The position numbers and the translations under genes were made by a program. The notes under the pieces were generated by a model. It had not been told where the DNA came from, searched no databases, and worked only from the letters and a program-made list of their open reading frames with translations. DNA of 64,000 nucleotides from Streptomyces sp. NBC_00683 (GTDB lineage: Bacteria > Actinomycetota > Actinomycetes > Streptomycetales > Streptomycetaceae), in assembly GCF_036226745.1 (NCBI RefSeq), contig NZ_CP109013.1, positions 5,952,001 through 6,016,000 of the forward strand, written 5' to 3'. This document shows, piece by piece, positions 1 to 10,527 of this stretch. Position 1 is the stretch's first letter; each line of letters opens with the position of its first letter.

Positions 1-349
1 CGCCGCCCACCACGGGCCCGACGCCCAGGGGCGCTCACGGAGCGCCCCGCAGGCCGCACCGGCGGGGCTCGCGCCGTGCGGGGCCGGGCAGCTCTGCCTC
101 TGGGCGAAACCCGACTTCACCGGGCCCAGGCAGACCCATGAACTGTCCACGGTCGATGTCGAGAGCTGCGTCCCCCTGCCGGCCGGCGGCCACGCCCAGG
201 CCCTCGTCAACCGCACCGGGCGCCCCGTCACCACCTACCAGTCGGCCGAGTGCGAGGAGACCGGCGAGTTCGAGACCTACCCGGGCGGCGGCACCTGGGT
301 GCCCCGCTCCCCGTACACGGTGAGGGCCTTCAAGATCTGGGAGAACTGA
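1..349 (+). CDS. Peptidase inhibitor I36-like secreted protein (5' truncated by window edge)
   Basis: The frame is open from base 2 to a TGA at 347-349; the start and any signal peptide lie outside the window. The visible 115 residues contain the short Cys-rich pattern of the I36 (SMI-type) family: CGAGQLCLW near residue 26, then a beta-rich stretch with further cysteines (VESC, AEC) and a WVPRSPYTV end. Family members are small exported proteins related to a Streptomyces metalloprotease inhibitor. Real inhibitory activity is not shown by the sequence. It converges with aceE on the other strand. Confidence 0.65.
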   Translation, partial: AAHHGPDAQGRSRSAPQAAPAGLAPCGAGQLCLWAKPDFTGPRQTHELSTVDVESCVPLPAGGHAQALVNRTGRPVTTYQSAECEETGEFETYPGGGTWVPRSPYTVRAFKIWEN

Positions 350-408
350 ACGCCGAAGGGCGGCGGGACCTTGAGGTCCCGCCGCCCTTCACACCATGCT
401 CCGCGCCG

Positions 409-3150
<2,742 letters not shown>

Positions 3151-3632
3151 GCTGTTCCTTCGCTGTTCGGTGGTGCTCTTCGGGGCCTGGTTGCGGGGGA
3201 ACGTACCCCCGGGGCGTCTGCTGTACGCCGACTCCATCGTGTACCGCGAGGGCGTAAACGTCATCTCTACTGTGGGGTAACACAGGGTTCACGGACGCCG
3301 GGTCCGGGAACGAGTATCGGCGGCACGAGGGCGCTCCGGCCCAAACCGCAACCATACGCCCAACCCGGCCATGTGTTCCCAAAGGCTGTTCGACTCCGAA
3401 TGGCGGACCGAAACGGCATAAGCTGAGTAAGGACGTAAAGGGTCCGGACACCATCGCCGGCCCCGCAGGAGACATGCCGGAAGTTGCGGCGACGTGGCAG
3501 GGAACGTCACCGTTTAGGCGGTCTCGGACGCCGGGTACTTGCGCGATTCGCCGAGCCCGTGTGGACTACGGCCAATGCCCCGCGCACGCGCGTGGCTGAA
3601 GCATTTTCCGAAACATGATCAGGAGGCAACCC
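3151..3632. promoter_or_regulatory. Divergent intergenic region between aceE and the DUF3052 gene
   Basis: About 480 bases with no convincing gene. It must hold the promoters of aceE (leftward) and of the DUF3052/peroxiredoxin side (rightward). The Shine-Dalgarno AGGAGG at 3621-3626 belongs to the rightward gene. I could not recognise a known operator or riboswitch. Confidence 0.5.
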
Positions 3633-4073
3633 GTGAGCGCGACCGCGGACCACGCGGAGGAACGGACCAACACGGCCGCAAGGCTTGGGTTCGAGCCCGG
3701 ACAGGTGGTCCAGGAGATCGGCTACGACGACGACGTCGAGCAGGAGCTCCGTGAGGGCATTGAGGCCACAATCGGCCAGGAACTCGTCGACGAGGACTAC
3801 GACGACGTCGCTGACGTCGTCCTGCTCTGGTTCCGCGACGAGGACGGCGACCTTACGGACGCGCTGGTGGATGCCATTGGTCTGATCGAGGACGGTGGGG
3901 CGGTCTGGCTGCTGACGCCCAAGACCGGCCGCGACGGATACGTCGAACCGAGCGACATCAACGAGGCTGCCCAGACAGCTGGTCTCGCCCAGACCAAGAG
4001 CATCAGCGCGGGCAAGGACTGGACGGGCAGCCGTCTGGTCACCCCCAAGGGGGCCAAGGCCAAGCAGCGCTGA
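3633..4073 (+). CDS. DUF3052 family protein
   Basis: A 146-residue acidic cytoplasmic protein of the actinobacterial DUF3052 family; biochemical function unknown. The diagnostic stretch VVLLWFRDEDGDLTDALVDA lies mid-protein, followed by GGAVWLLTPKTGR. An ATG at 3615 is in frame, but AGGAGG at 3621-3626 places the start at GTG 3633 (VSATADHAEER). It sits opposite aceE and just ahead of a peroxiredoxin, an arrangement usual in Streptomyces as I recall it. A hairpin follows directly, so it is probably its own transcript. Confidence 0.88.
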   Translation: MSATADHAEERTNTAARLGFEPGQVVQEIGYDDDVEQELREGIEATIGQELVDEDYDDVADVVLLWFRDEDGDLTDALVDAIGLIEDGGAVWLLTPKTGRDGYVEPSDINEAAQTAGLAQTKSISAGKDWTGSRLVTPKGAKAKQR

Positions 4074-4092
4074 GCGTTCTTTCCATCATCGA

Positions 4093-4123
4093 GGCCCCCG
4101 ACGGCACTGCGCCGCCGGGGGCC
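4093..4123 (+). terminator. Hairpin after the DUF3052 gene
   Basis: Inverted repeat: GGCCCCCGACGGC at 4093-4105 pairs with GCCGCCGGGGGCC at 4111-4123 (one mismatch, 5-base loop), 19 bases after the stop codon. A typical GC-rich Streptomyces terminator without a long U tract. Confidence 0.7.
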
Positions 4124-4237
4124 TTCGTACGCGCCCGTCCGGGCCTGCTCGGGTCCGGCCCGGAGCCCTGCGTAGGGTGTGAATCACCCGGACGGACCAG
4201 TCCGGGTCAGTGGTGACGTTGCGAAGGGATGCGTTTC

Positions 4238-4696
4238 ATGGCGATCGAGATCGGCACGCCTGCTCCGGATTTCGAACTGAAGGACAACCACGGGCGGACC
4301 GTGAAGCTCTCCGACTTCCGCGGTGAGAAGAACGTCGTCCTCCTCTTCTACCCGTTCGCGTTCACCGGCGTCTGCACGGGCGAGCTCTGCGCGCTCCGCG
4401 ACGAACTGCCGAACTTCGAGAACGACGACGTCCAGCTGCTCGCCGTCTCGAACGACTCGATCCACACCCTGCGTGTCTTCGCCGAGCAGGAGGGTCTGGA
4501 GTACCCGCTGCTCTCCGACTTCTGGCCGCACGGCGCGACATCCCGGGCATACGGCGTCTTCGACGAGGAGAAGGGCTGCGCGGTGCGCGGCACCTTCATC
4601 ATCGACAAGGAGGGCGTGGTCCGCTGGACCGTGGTCAACGGCCTGCCCGACGCGCGTGACCTGAACGACTACATCAAGGCGCTGGACTCGCTCTGA
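4238..4696 (+). CDS. Peroxiredoxin, AhpE/Bcp-like thiol peroxidase
   Basis: A 152-residue thioredoxin-fold peroxidase that reduces hydrogen peroxide and organic hydroperoxides. The active-site motif [13 protein letters not shown] places the peroxidatic cysteine at residue 46 and a second cysteine at 51, as in the AhpE-type group; [11 protein letters not shown] is the usual N-terminal signature. An in-frame ATG at 4229 overlaps the Shine-Dalgarno GAAGGGA, so ATG 4238, about 8 bases downstream, is the likely start. It is followed by TerD genes, so the block looks oxidative/metal-stress related; co-transcription with them is possible but not shown. Confidence 0.93.
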   Translation: MAIEIGTPAPDFELKDNHGRTVKLSDFRGEKNVVLLFYPFAFTGVCTGELCALRDELPNFENDDVQLLAVSNDSIHTLRVFAEQEGLEYPLLSDFWPHGATSRAYGVFDEEKGCAVRGTFIIDKEGVVRWTVVNGLPDARDLNDYIKALDSL

Positions 4697-4835
4697 TCCC
4701 GGATCTCCTGGGGGCGCCCGGCCAAAAGCCTGTTTTGGCCGGGAACCGGTCACTAGGATCCAATCGTTGATCCGATGCCAACGCACGACGGGGGCGCTGG
4801 TGTCTGCCGGCCCTCTCAACACTTTTGGAGGACTC

Positions 4836-5411
4836 GTGGGAGTCAGCCTCAGCAAGGGCGGCAACGTCTCGCTGACCAAGGCCGCGCCGAACCTGACCGC
4901 GGTCATCGTCGGTCTGGGCTGGGATGCCCGTACCACCACCGGTGGTGACTTCGACCTCGACGCCAGCGCTCTGCTGACGAACACCGAGGGCAAGGTCGGC
5001 AGCGACGGGAATTTCGTCTTCTTCAACAACCTCAAGAGCCCCGACGGCTCGGTCGAGCACACCGGTGACAACCTCACCGGTGAGGGCGAGGGCGACGACG
5101 AGGTCATCAAGGTGAACCTCGCCGGTGTCCCGGCCGACGTCGACAAGATCGTCTTCCCGGTCTCCATCTACGAGGCCGAGAGCCGCCAGCAGAGCTTCGG
5201 CCAGGTGCGCAACGCGTACATCCGCGTGGTCAACCAGGCGGACAACAGCGAGCTCGCGCGCTACGACCTGAGCGAGGACGCGTCGACGGAGACCGCCATG
5301 GTCTTCGGCGAGCTCTACCGCAACGGCGCGGAGTGGAAGTTCCGTGCCATCGGCCAGGGGTATGCCTCGGGTCTGCGCGGTATCGCGCAGGACTTCGGCG
5401 TCAACGTCTGA
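4836..5411 (+). CDS. terD: TerD family protein (first copy)
   Basis: A 191-residue TerD-domain protein. TerD/TerE/TerZ proteins bind calcium through conserved acidic residues; here the signature is [10 protein letters not shown] near residue 40, with [20 protein letters not shown] further on. The start is GTG 4836 ([13 protein letters not shown]), 4 bases after TGGAGG; the open frame upstream to 4767 is not family-like. Ter proteins are linked to tellurite and other stress resistance, phage inhibition and colicin tolerance in other bacteria. A second close paralogue follows at 5542. Confidence 0.95.
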   Translation: MGVSLSKGGNVSLTKAAPNLTAVIVGLGWDARTTTGGDFDLDASALLTNTEGKVGSDGNFVFFNNLKSPDGSVEHTGDNLTGEGEGDDEVIKVNLAGVPADVDKIVFPVSIYEAESRQQSFGQVRNAYIRVVNQADNSELARYDLSEDASTETAMVFGELYRNGAEWKFRAIGQGYASGLRGIAQDFGVNV

Positions 5412-5430
5412 GCCGACTCAGCTCCACCAC

Positions 5431-5461
5431 GTCCGGCGCCGCACGATGTGCGGCGCCGGAC
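5431..5461 (+). terminator. Hairpin between the two terD copies
   Basis: A perfect 13-bp stem: GTCCGGCGCCGCA at 5431-5443 and its complement at 5449-5461, with a 5-base loop. It lies 20 bases after the first terD stop and may separate or attenuate expression of the second. Confidence 0.75.
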
Positions 5462-5541
5462 GCAGCTCGGCAGAGCGCCGCGCCCCTCCCACGGGCGTCG
5501 TGCGTTCGAAAGACCGTCCATCGACTCGGGGAGGACACAGC

Positions 5542-6117
5542 ATGGGCGTCACGCTTGCCAAGGGAGGCAATGTCTCCCTCTCCAAGGCCGCACCCAATCT
5601 CACCCAGGTGCTGATCGGGCTCGGCTGGGACGCACGATCCACGACCGGAGCCGACTTCGACCTCGACGCCAGCGCGCTGCTGTGCCAGTCGGGCCGGGTG
5701 CTCGGTGACGAGTGGTTCGTGTTCTACAACAATCTCACCAGCCCCGACGGCTCCGTCGAGCACACCGGCGACAACCTCACGGGTGAGGGCGAGGGCGACG
5801 ACGAGTCGGTCATCGTGAACCTCACCCAGGTTCCCGCCCACTGCGACAAGATCCTTTTCCCGGTCTCGATTCATGAGGCCGACAATCGGGGTCAGACGTT
5901 CGGGCAGGTCAGTAATGCTTTCATCCGCGTGGTCAACCAGGCGGACGGCCAGGAGCTGGCGCGCTACGACCTCAGTGAGGACGCCTCCACCGAGACGGCG
6001 ATGATCTTCGGTGAGCTCTACCGGTACGGCGGGGAGTGGAAATTCCGTGCAGTGGGGCAGGGGTACGCGTCGGGGCTTCGGGGCATCGCTCTAGACTTCG
6101 GGGTCAACGTTTCGTAA
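5542..6117 (+). CDS. terD: TerD family protein (second copy)
   Basis: A 191-residue TerD-domain protein, collinear with the copy at 4836 ([29 protein letters not shown]; same C-terminus [13 protein letters not shown]). ATG 5542 follows GGGGAGG at good spacing; an ORF reading back to 5344 runs into the previous gene and is spurious. The main differences from copy one are in the middle region ([19 protein letters not shown]). Tandem TerD paralogues are normal in Ter clusters and may form hetero-oligomers; this is inferred from the family. Confidence 0.95.
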   Translation: MGVTLAKGGNVSLSKAAPNLTQVLIGLGWDARSTTGADFDLDASALLCQSGRVLGDEWFVFYNNLTSPDGSVEHTGDNLTGEGEGDDESVIVNLTQVPAHCDKILFPVSIHEADNRGQTFGQVSNAFIRVVNQADGQELARYDLSEDASTETAMIFGELYRYGGEWKFRAVGQGYASGLRGIALDFGVNVS

Positions 6118-6186
6118 AGCCGCGCACGGCGCGGGGGAGCCCCGTACTCAGTCGGGGGAGACCCGTACAACATGATGGGGTAGCCA

Positions 6187-7335
6187 GTGGTCCTGAAAAC
6201 CTTCGGCTGGTCGTTCGCGGTCACCGCGCTCGGCCTGGTCGCAGCGGTGATCTACGGGGGGTGGCAGGCCTTCGGAATCGTCGCGATCCTGTCCGTCCTG
6301 GAGATCTCGCTGTCCTTCGACAACGCGGTGATCAACGCCGGAATCCTGAAGAAGATGAGTGCCTTCTGGCAGAAGATCTTCCTCACCATCGGTGTGCTCA
6401 TCGCGGTCTTCGGTATGCGGCTGGTCTTCCCTGTCGTGATCGTTGCCATCAGCGCAAACCTCGGGCCCATCGAGGCCATTGATCTTTCTTTCAATGACCC
6501 CGACCGCTACAAGGAACTGGTGACGGACGCGCATCCGTCCATCGCCGCCTTCGGTGGCATGTTCCTGCTGATGATCTTCCTCGACTTCATTTTCGAGGAC
6601 CGGGACATCCAGTGGCTGCGCTGGATCGAGCGTCCGCTCGCCAAGCTCGGCAAGGTCGACATGCTGTCGGTCTGCGTCGCGCTGATCGTCCTGCTGATCT
6701 CGGCCATGACGTTCGCGACCCACGCGCACCAGCACGGTGGCGGGCACGCGGACAAGGCGGAGACCGTACTGCTCTCCGGCATCGCCGGTCTGATCACCTA
6801 CCTCGTCGTCGGCGGTCTCTCCGGATTCTTCGAGAACAAGCTCGAGGAGGAGGAGGAGCGCGAGCACGAGGCCGAGGAAGAGGCCAGGAAGGCCGGTAAG
6901 CCGGTCTCCGCGGTCGTCCTCGCCGGCAAGGCCGCGTTCTTCATGTTCCTCTACCTCGAGGTGCTCGACGCGTCCTTCTCGTTCGACGGTGTCATCGGCG
7001 CCTTCGCCATCACCAACGAGATCGTGCTGATGGCCCTCGGCCTCGGTATCGGTGCCATGTACGTCCGTTCGCTCACCGTGTACCTGGTCCGCCAGGGCAC
7101 GCTGGACGACTACGTCTACCTGGAGCACGGCGCGCACTACGCGATCGGCGCGCTGTCCGTCATCCTGCTCGTCACCATCCAGTACGAGATCAACGAGCTC
7201 ATCACCGGGCTCGTCGGCGTCGTGCTGATCGGCTGGTCCTTCTGGTCCTCGGTGCGGCGCAACAAGGCGCTCGAGGCAGCCGGCGGCGACGGCGGCGGCT
7301 CCGATTCCAAGGCGGAAGTCTCCTCCGGGGTGTGA
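6187..7335 (+). CDS. DUF475 family integral membrane protein (TerC-like role)
   Basis: A 382-residue polytopic membrane protein with about 8-9 hydrophobic segments. The conserved acidic membrane motifs LEISLSFDNAVINA (about residue 35) and LEVLDASFSFDGVIGAF (about 258) are the TerC/DUF475 hallmark and are thought to bind metal. A charged cytoplasmic stretch of Glu/Lys (about residues 216-235) separates the halves. The start is GTG 6187 with a short GGGG ahead. The gene follows two terD genes, where TerC normally sits in Ter systems, so a metal-transport or sensing role in the Ter complex is the best inference. Confidence 0.9.
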   Translation: MVLKTFGWSFAVTALGLVAAVIYGGWQAFGIVAILSVLEISLSFDNAVINAGILKKMSAFWQKIFLTIGVLIAVFGMRLVFPVVIVAISANLGPIEAIDLSFNDPDRYKELVTDAHPSIAAFGGMFLLMIFLDFIFEDRDIQWLRWIERPLAKLGKVDMLSVCVALIVLLISAMTFATHAHQHGGGHADKAETVLLSGIAGLITYLVVGGLSGFFENKLEEEEEREHEAEEEARKAGKPVSAVVLAGKAAFFMFLYLEVLDASFSFDGVIGAFAITNEIVLMALGLGIGAMYVRSLTVYLVRQGTLDDYVYLEHGAHYAIGALSVILLVTIQYEINELITGLVGVVLIGWSFWSSVRRNKALEAAGGDGGGSDSKAEVSSGV

Positions 7336-7362
7336 CCCGGTAGGGATTGAGGAACGCTCTCT

Positions 7363-7428
7363 CTGCGGGGCGGCCCACAGCGGCGGGTCTCCGGGAACAC
7401 CCGGACCCGGCCGGTGGCCGCCCCGCAG
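7363..7428 (+). terminator. Long hairpin after the DUF475 gene
   Basis: CTGCGGGGCGGCC at 7363-7375 pairs perfectly with 7416-7428; the 40-base interior contains a smaller stem. It begins 27 bases after the stop codon and should end the terD-terD-DUF475 transcript. Confidence 0.6.
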
Positions 7429-7482
7429 TGACGTTCGGGGCGTGTGCGGGGTCGGGCTCTACCGATACATGTGGGGGTTGGG

Positions 7483-8217
7483 ATGGCCTTCTGGGACAGC
7501 CTGTGGCCGGGGCGGGAAAACCAGTTCGAGTCGGGCAGTGCCGCGACGAACTCCATCGTGCTGTCCAGGCGGCACGCCACGGTCTCGCTGAACAAGCAGG
7601 GAGCCCTGTCGGGGAATCTGCGCGTCAACCTCTCCTGGCGGATGCGCACCTCGGACATCGAGGGCAGGTCGCGGCAGAGCGGCAGGCTGCTCCGCCCGCT
7701 GAAGCTCTTCACCCCCGATGTGGTCCAGGCGCACACCCAGGGTGTGGTCAACGTCGACCTGGACCTGGGCTGCATGTACGAGCTGACGGACGGCACCAAG
7801 GGTGTCGTGCAGCCGCTGGGCAACCTGATCGGCGATCTGAACGCCCCGCCGTACATCCGGCTCAGCGGCGACGACCGCTTCGGCGCACCGTCGGGCGAGA
7901 CGGTCTACGTCAACCTCGACAAGCGGGACGAGATCAAACGGCTGCTGTTCTTCGTGTACATCTACGACCAGACCCCGGCCTTCGACCGCACGCACGCCAA
8001 GGTGACGCTCTATCCGGGCAACGGCCCGCGGATCGAGATCGAGCTGGACGAACGGGCACCGCAGGCCCGCTCCTGCGCCGTCTTCACGGTGGACAACGTC
8101 AAGGGCGAGCTGATCGTGCGCCGCGAGGTGAAATTCGTATACGGCTTCCAGTCGGAGCTGGACCGGCTGTACGGCTTCGGCATGCAGTGGGGACGCGGCT
8201 ACAAGACGCGGGCCTGA
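7483..8217 (+). CDS. TerA/TerD-superfamily tellurium resistance protein
   Basis: A 244-residue soluble protein starting at ATG 7483 (MAFWDSLWPGREN) after a GGGG-rich leader. It carries a TerA-like beta-sandwich region: LDLGCMYELTDGTKGVVQPLG near residues 88-108, LSGDDRFG, and LLFFVYIYDQTPAFDRTHAKV, which is the TerA counterpart of the TerD core. The N-terminal 70 residues are specific to this actinobacterial type. It lies between the DUF475 gene and a convergent TerD gene, with only 33 bases to the latter. The role is inferred from Ter-cluster membership. Confidence 0.85.
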   Translation: MAFWDSLWPGRENQFESGSAATNSIVLSRRHATVSLNKQGALSGNLRVNLSWRMRTSDIEGRSRQSGRLLRPLKLFTPDVVQAHTQGVVNVDLDLGCMYELTDGTKGVVQPLGNLIGDLNAPPYIRLSGDDRFGAPSGETVYVNLDKRDEIKRLLFFVYIYDQTPAFDRTHAKVTLYPGNGPRIEIELDERAPQARSCAVFTVDNVKGELIVRREVKFVYGFQSELDRLYGFGMQWGRGYKTRA

Positions 8218-8250
8218 GTGAGCACCGTGAAGGGCGACCGCGCCGCCGGC

Positions 8251-9111
8251 TCAGGGCCGGATGAACTGCGGGCCCTGCGGGGGGAGCACGAACGCCGGAT
8301 CGGGAGCGTGCGCCGCCGCGGCCGCGGGCTGCGGGTAGCCGTAGGCGGGCGGTGCGGAGGCGGGCTGCGGGTAGCCGTAGCCGGGCGCCGAGGTCGGCTG
8401 CGGGTAGCCGTAGGCCGGCTGGGGCTGCGCGGCGGGCTGCGGGTAGCCGTACGCGGGCTGCTGGTGCTGGACCGTGGCCTGCGAGTCGGGGCCGGACACG
8501 GCCGCCGAGGGCGCCGACGTGGTGGTTTCGGGAACGGGCGGGGTCGGGTCCGGCTCCGCGGCCGCCTCCGCCTCGTCGACCGAGATCCCGAACGCGGTGG
8601 CCAGTCCGACCAGGCCCGTCGGGTACCCCTGGCCCACCGCGCGGAACTTCCAGCCGTCGCCGCGCCGGTAGAGCTCGCCGCAGATGATGGCGGTCTCCTC
8701 GCCGGTCTCCGCGCGCACATCGAAGACGGCGAGGGGATCGCCGTCCGCGGACGCGGAGTCGTACAGCGATATCCGCAGGTCACGTACCTGTTCGAAGGCC
8801 GCTTCGTCGCAGGACGCCGCGATGACCACCTGGTCCACGGACGGGTCGAGCGCGGAGAGGTCCGCCTCGATGGTGTCCGTCAGTCCGCCGGCGGCACTGC
8901 GCTTGGGCAGCCGTCGCACCAGGCCCGAGGGATGCCGGGGCTGGTTGTAGAAGACGAAGTCCTCGTCCGAACGCACACGGCCCGAGGCGCCGAGCAGCAG
9001 CGCGGAGGCGTCCACGTCCGGGACCCCGGCGCCCGGGGTCCAGCGCAGCACAGCCCGTACGGCCATGGCGTCGAGAGGGACGTTCGAGCCCTTCAGCATC
9101 GCGTGCGTCAT
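8251..9111 (-). CDS. TerD family protein with C-terminal PQPxYGYPQP repeats
   Basis: A 286-residue protein: a TerD domain (about 1-175, [20 protein letters not shown] then [20 protein letters not shown]) joined to a low-complexity tail rich in Pro, Tyr, Gly and Gln. The tail holds about five copies of a YGYPQP unit and ends [16 protein letters not shown] 9111 ([13 protein letters not shown]) is preferred to ATG 9120 because GCAGG is then well spaced. It is convergent with the TerA-like gene and divergent from the lyase gene. Such tails often mediate clustering or surface contacts; here that is inference. Confidence 0.9.
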   Translation of the reverse strand: MTHAMLKGSNVPLDAMAVRAVLRWTPGAGVPDVDASALLLGASGRVRSDEDFVFYNQPRHPSGLVRRLPKRSAAGGLTDTIEADLSALDPSVDQVVIAASCDEAAFEQVRDLRISLYDSASADGDPLAVFDVRAETGEETAIICGELYRRGDGWKFRAVGQGYPTGLVGLATAFGISVDEAEAAAEPDPTPPVPETTTSAPSAAVSGPDSQATVQHQQPAYGYPQPAAQPQPAYGYPQPTSAPGYGYPQPASAPPAYGYPQPAAAAAHAPDPAFVLPPQGPQFIRP

Positions 9112-9330
9112 GCCGGTCATCCTGCCTGCTCGTGGGCCTCCCGGACAACGCGGGGGTCCGAACACGCGGGTAGGAGGTGTCAGCAGGCGGAGTCGGGACA
9201 CTCCGCGAAGAGTGTGAGAAATGGCCGGGTTACCCGAAGTTCATACTCTTGGGGAACTGTCGACACCTGTCCGTACGTACTATTACCGGCCATACGTTGT
9301 CCGGCCTGTCAGGCAGTACGGGGGAATCAC

Positions 9331-10491
9331 ATGCGTCATTTCGGGCACATCTCGCCCACTGCCCGAGAGGGCCTGTTCTTCCGGGAGCCGTGCGAATTCG
9401 ACGCAGGCTCCTCCGCCCGCATGCTCTCGGTGGCCCTCGGCGCCACCCTCTACAGCCCGGCGACCCGGCCGCAACTGGCCGAGGACGTGATCAAGCAGGC
9501 CAGGCGCGGCGTCGTCTCGATGGTGCTCTGCCTGGAGGATTCGATCGACGACGCCGAAGTCGTCGGCGCCGAGGCGAACCTGGTCAGACAGTTCGCCGAT
9601 CTTGATTCGCGGGGTGTCGAACTTCCGCTGCTCTTCATCAGGGTCCGCGAGCCGGAACAGATTTCCGATCTCGTGGAGCGCCTCGGCACCTCGGTCCGAT
9701 TGTTGTCCGGATTTGTACTTCCGAAATTCACGGAGGAGCGGGGAGAGCTGTTCCTGGAGGCCCTCACCGCGGCGGAAGCCGCCGGCGGGTGCCGGCTGTT
9801 CGCGATGCCGGTCCTCGAATCGCCCGAGCTGCTGCACCTGGAGACCAGGGGCGACGCCCTCCGCGGAATCGCCCGCACCGTCGACAAGTACCGGGACCGC
9901 GTCCTCGCGCTGCGCCTCGGCGTCACCGACTTCTGCTCCGCGTACGGTCTGCGCCGGGCCCCCGACATGACGGCGTACGACGTCCAGATCGTCGGCGCGG
10001 TCATCGGTGACGTCGTCAACGTGCTGGGCCGTGCCGACGGCACCGGCTTCACCATCACCGGGCCGGTGTGGGAGTACTTCCGCCTCCAGGAGCGCATGTT
10101 CAAACCGCAGCTGCGCCGCAGCCCCTTCATGGGCCGTGCCGAGGAGCTGCGCACCGCCCTCATCGAGCACGACCTCGACGGACTGCTGCGCGAGATCGAG
10201 CTCGACCGGGCCAACGGGCTGCTCGGCAAGACCTGTATCCACCCGTCCCACGTCCTGCCGGTGCACGCACTGTCGGTCGTGAGCCACGAGGAGTTCAGTG
10301 ACGCGCAGGACATCCTGCGGCCGGAACGGGGCGGCGGCGGGGTGCTGCGCTCGGCGTATACGAACAAGATGAACGAAGTGAAACCCCACCGCGCCTGGGC
10401 CGAGCGGACCCTGCAGCGGGCCGAGGTCTTCGGAGTGGCCAAGGAGGACGTCGGCTTCGTCGAGCTCCTGGCCGCGGGTCTGGCGGACTGA
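9331..10491 (+). CDS. HpcH/HpaI aldolase / CitE-like lyase of the Ter biosynthetic module
   Basis: A 386-residue CitE-superfamily TIM-barrel protein. The metal/substrate motif VLCLEDSIDDAEV is near residue 60, and LGVTDFCSAYGLRR and GKTCIHPSHV (about 200 and 310) are typical of the family. ATG 9331 follows GGGGGAA. It overlaps no neighbour and is followed 36 bases later by the phosphoribosyltransferase gene. Comparative genomics of Ter systems (Anantharaman, Iyer and Aravind) places a CitE-like enzyme, phosphoribosyltransferases and a HAD phosphatase in one predicted pathway to a nucleoside-like metabolite; that product remains a prediction. Confidence 0.9.
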   Translation: MRHFGHISPTAREGLFFREPCEFDAGSSARMLSVALGATLYSPATRPQLAEDVIKQARRGVVSMVLCLEDSIDDAEVVGAEANLVRQFADLDSRGVELPLLFIRVREPEQISDLVERLGTSVRLLSGFVLPKFTEERGELFLEALTAAEAAGGCRLFAMPVLESPELLHLETRGDALRGIARTVDKYRDRVLALRLGVTDFCSAYGLRRAPDMTAYDVQIVGAVIGDVVNVLGRADGTGFTITGPVWEYFRLQERMFKPQLRRSPFMGRAEELRTALIEHDLDGLLREIELDRANGLLGKTCIHPSHVLPVHALSVVSHEEFSDAQDILRPERGGGGVLRSAYTNKMNEVKPHRAWAERTLQRAEVFGVAKEDVGFVELLAAGLAD

Positions 10492-10527
10492 GTGGCCATG
10501 GGCGAGCACGTAACGGGAGAAGAGGCA

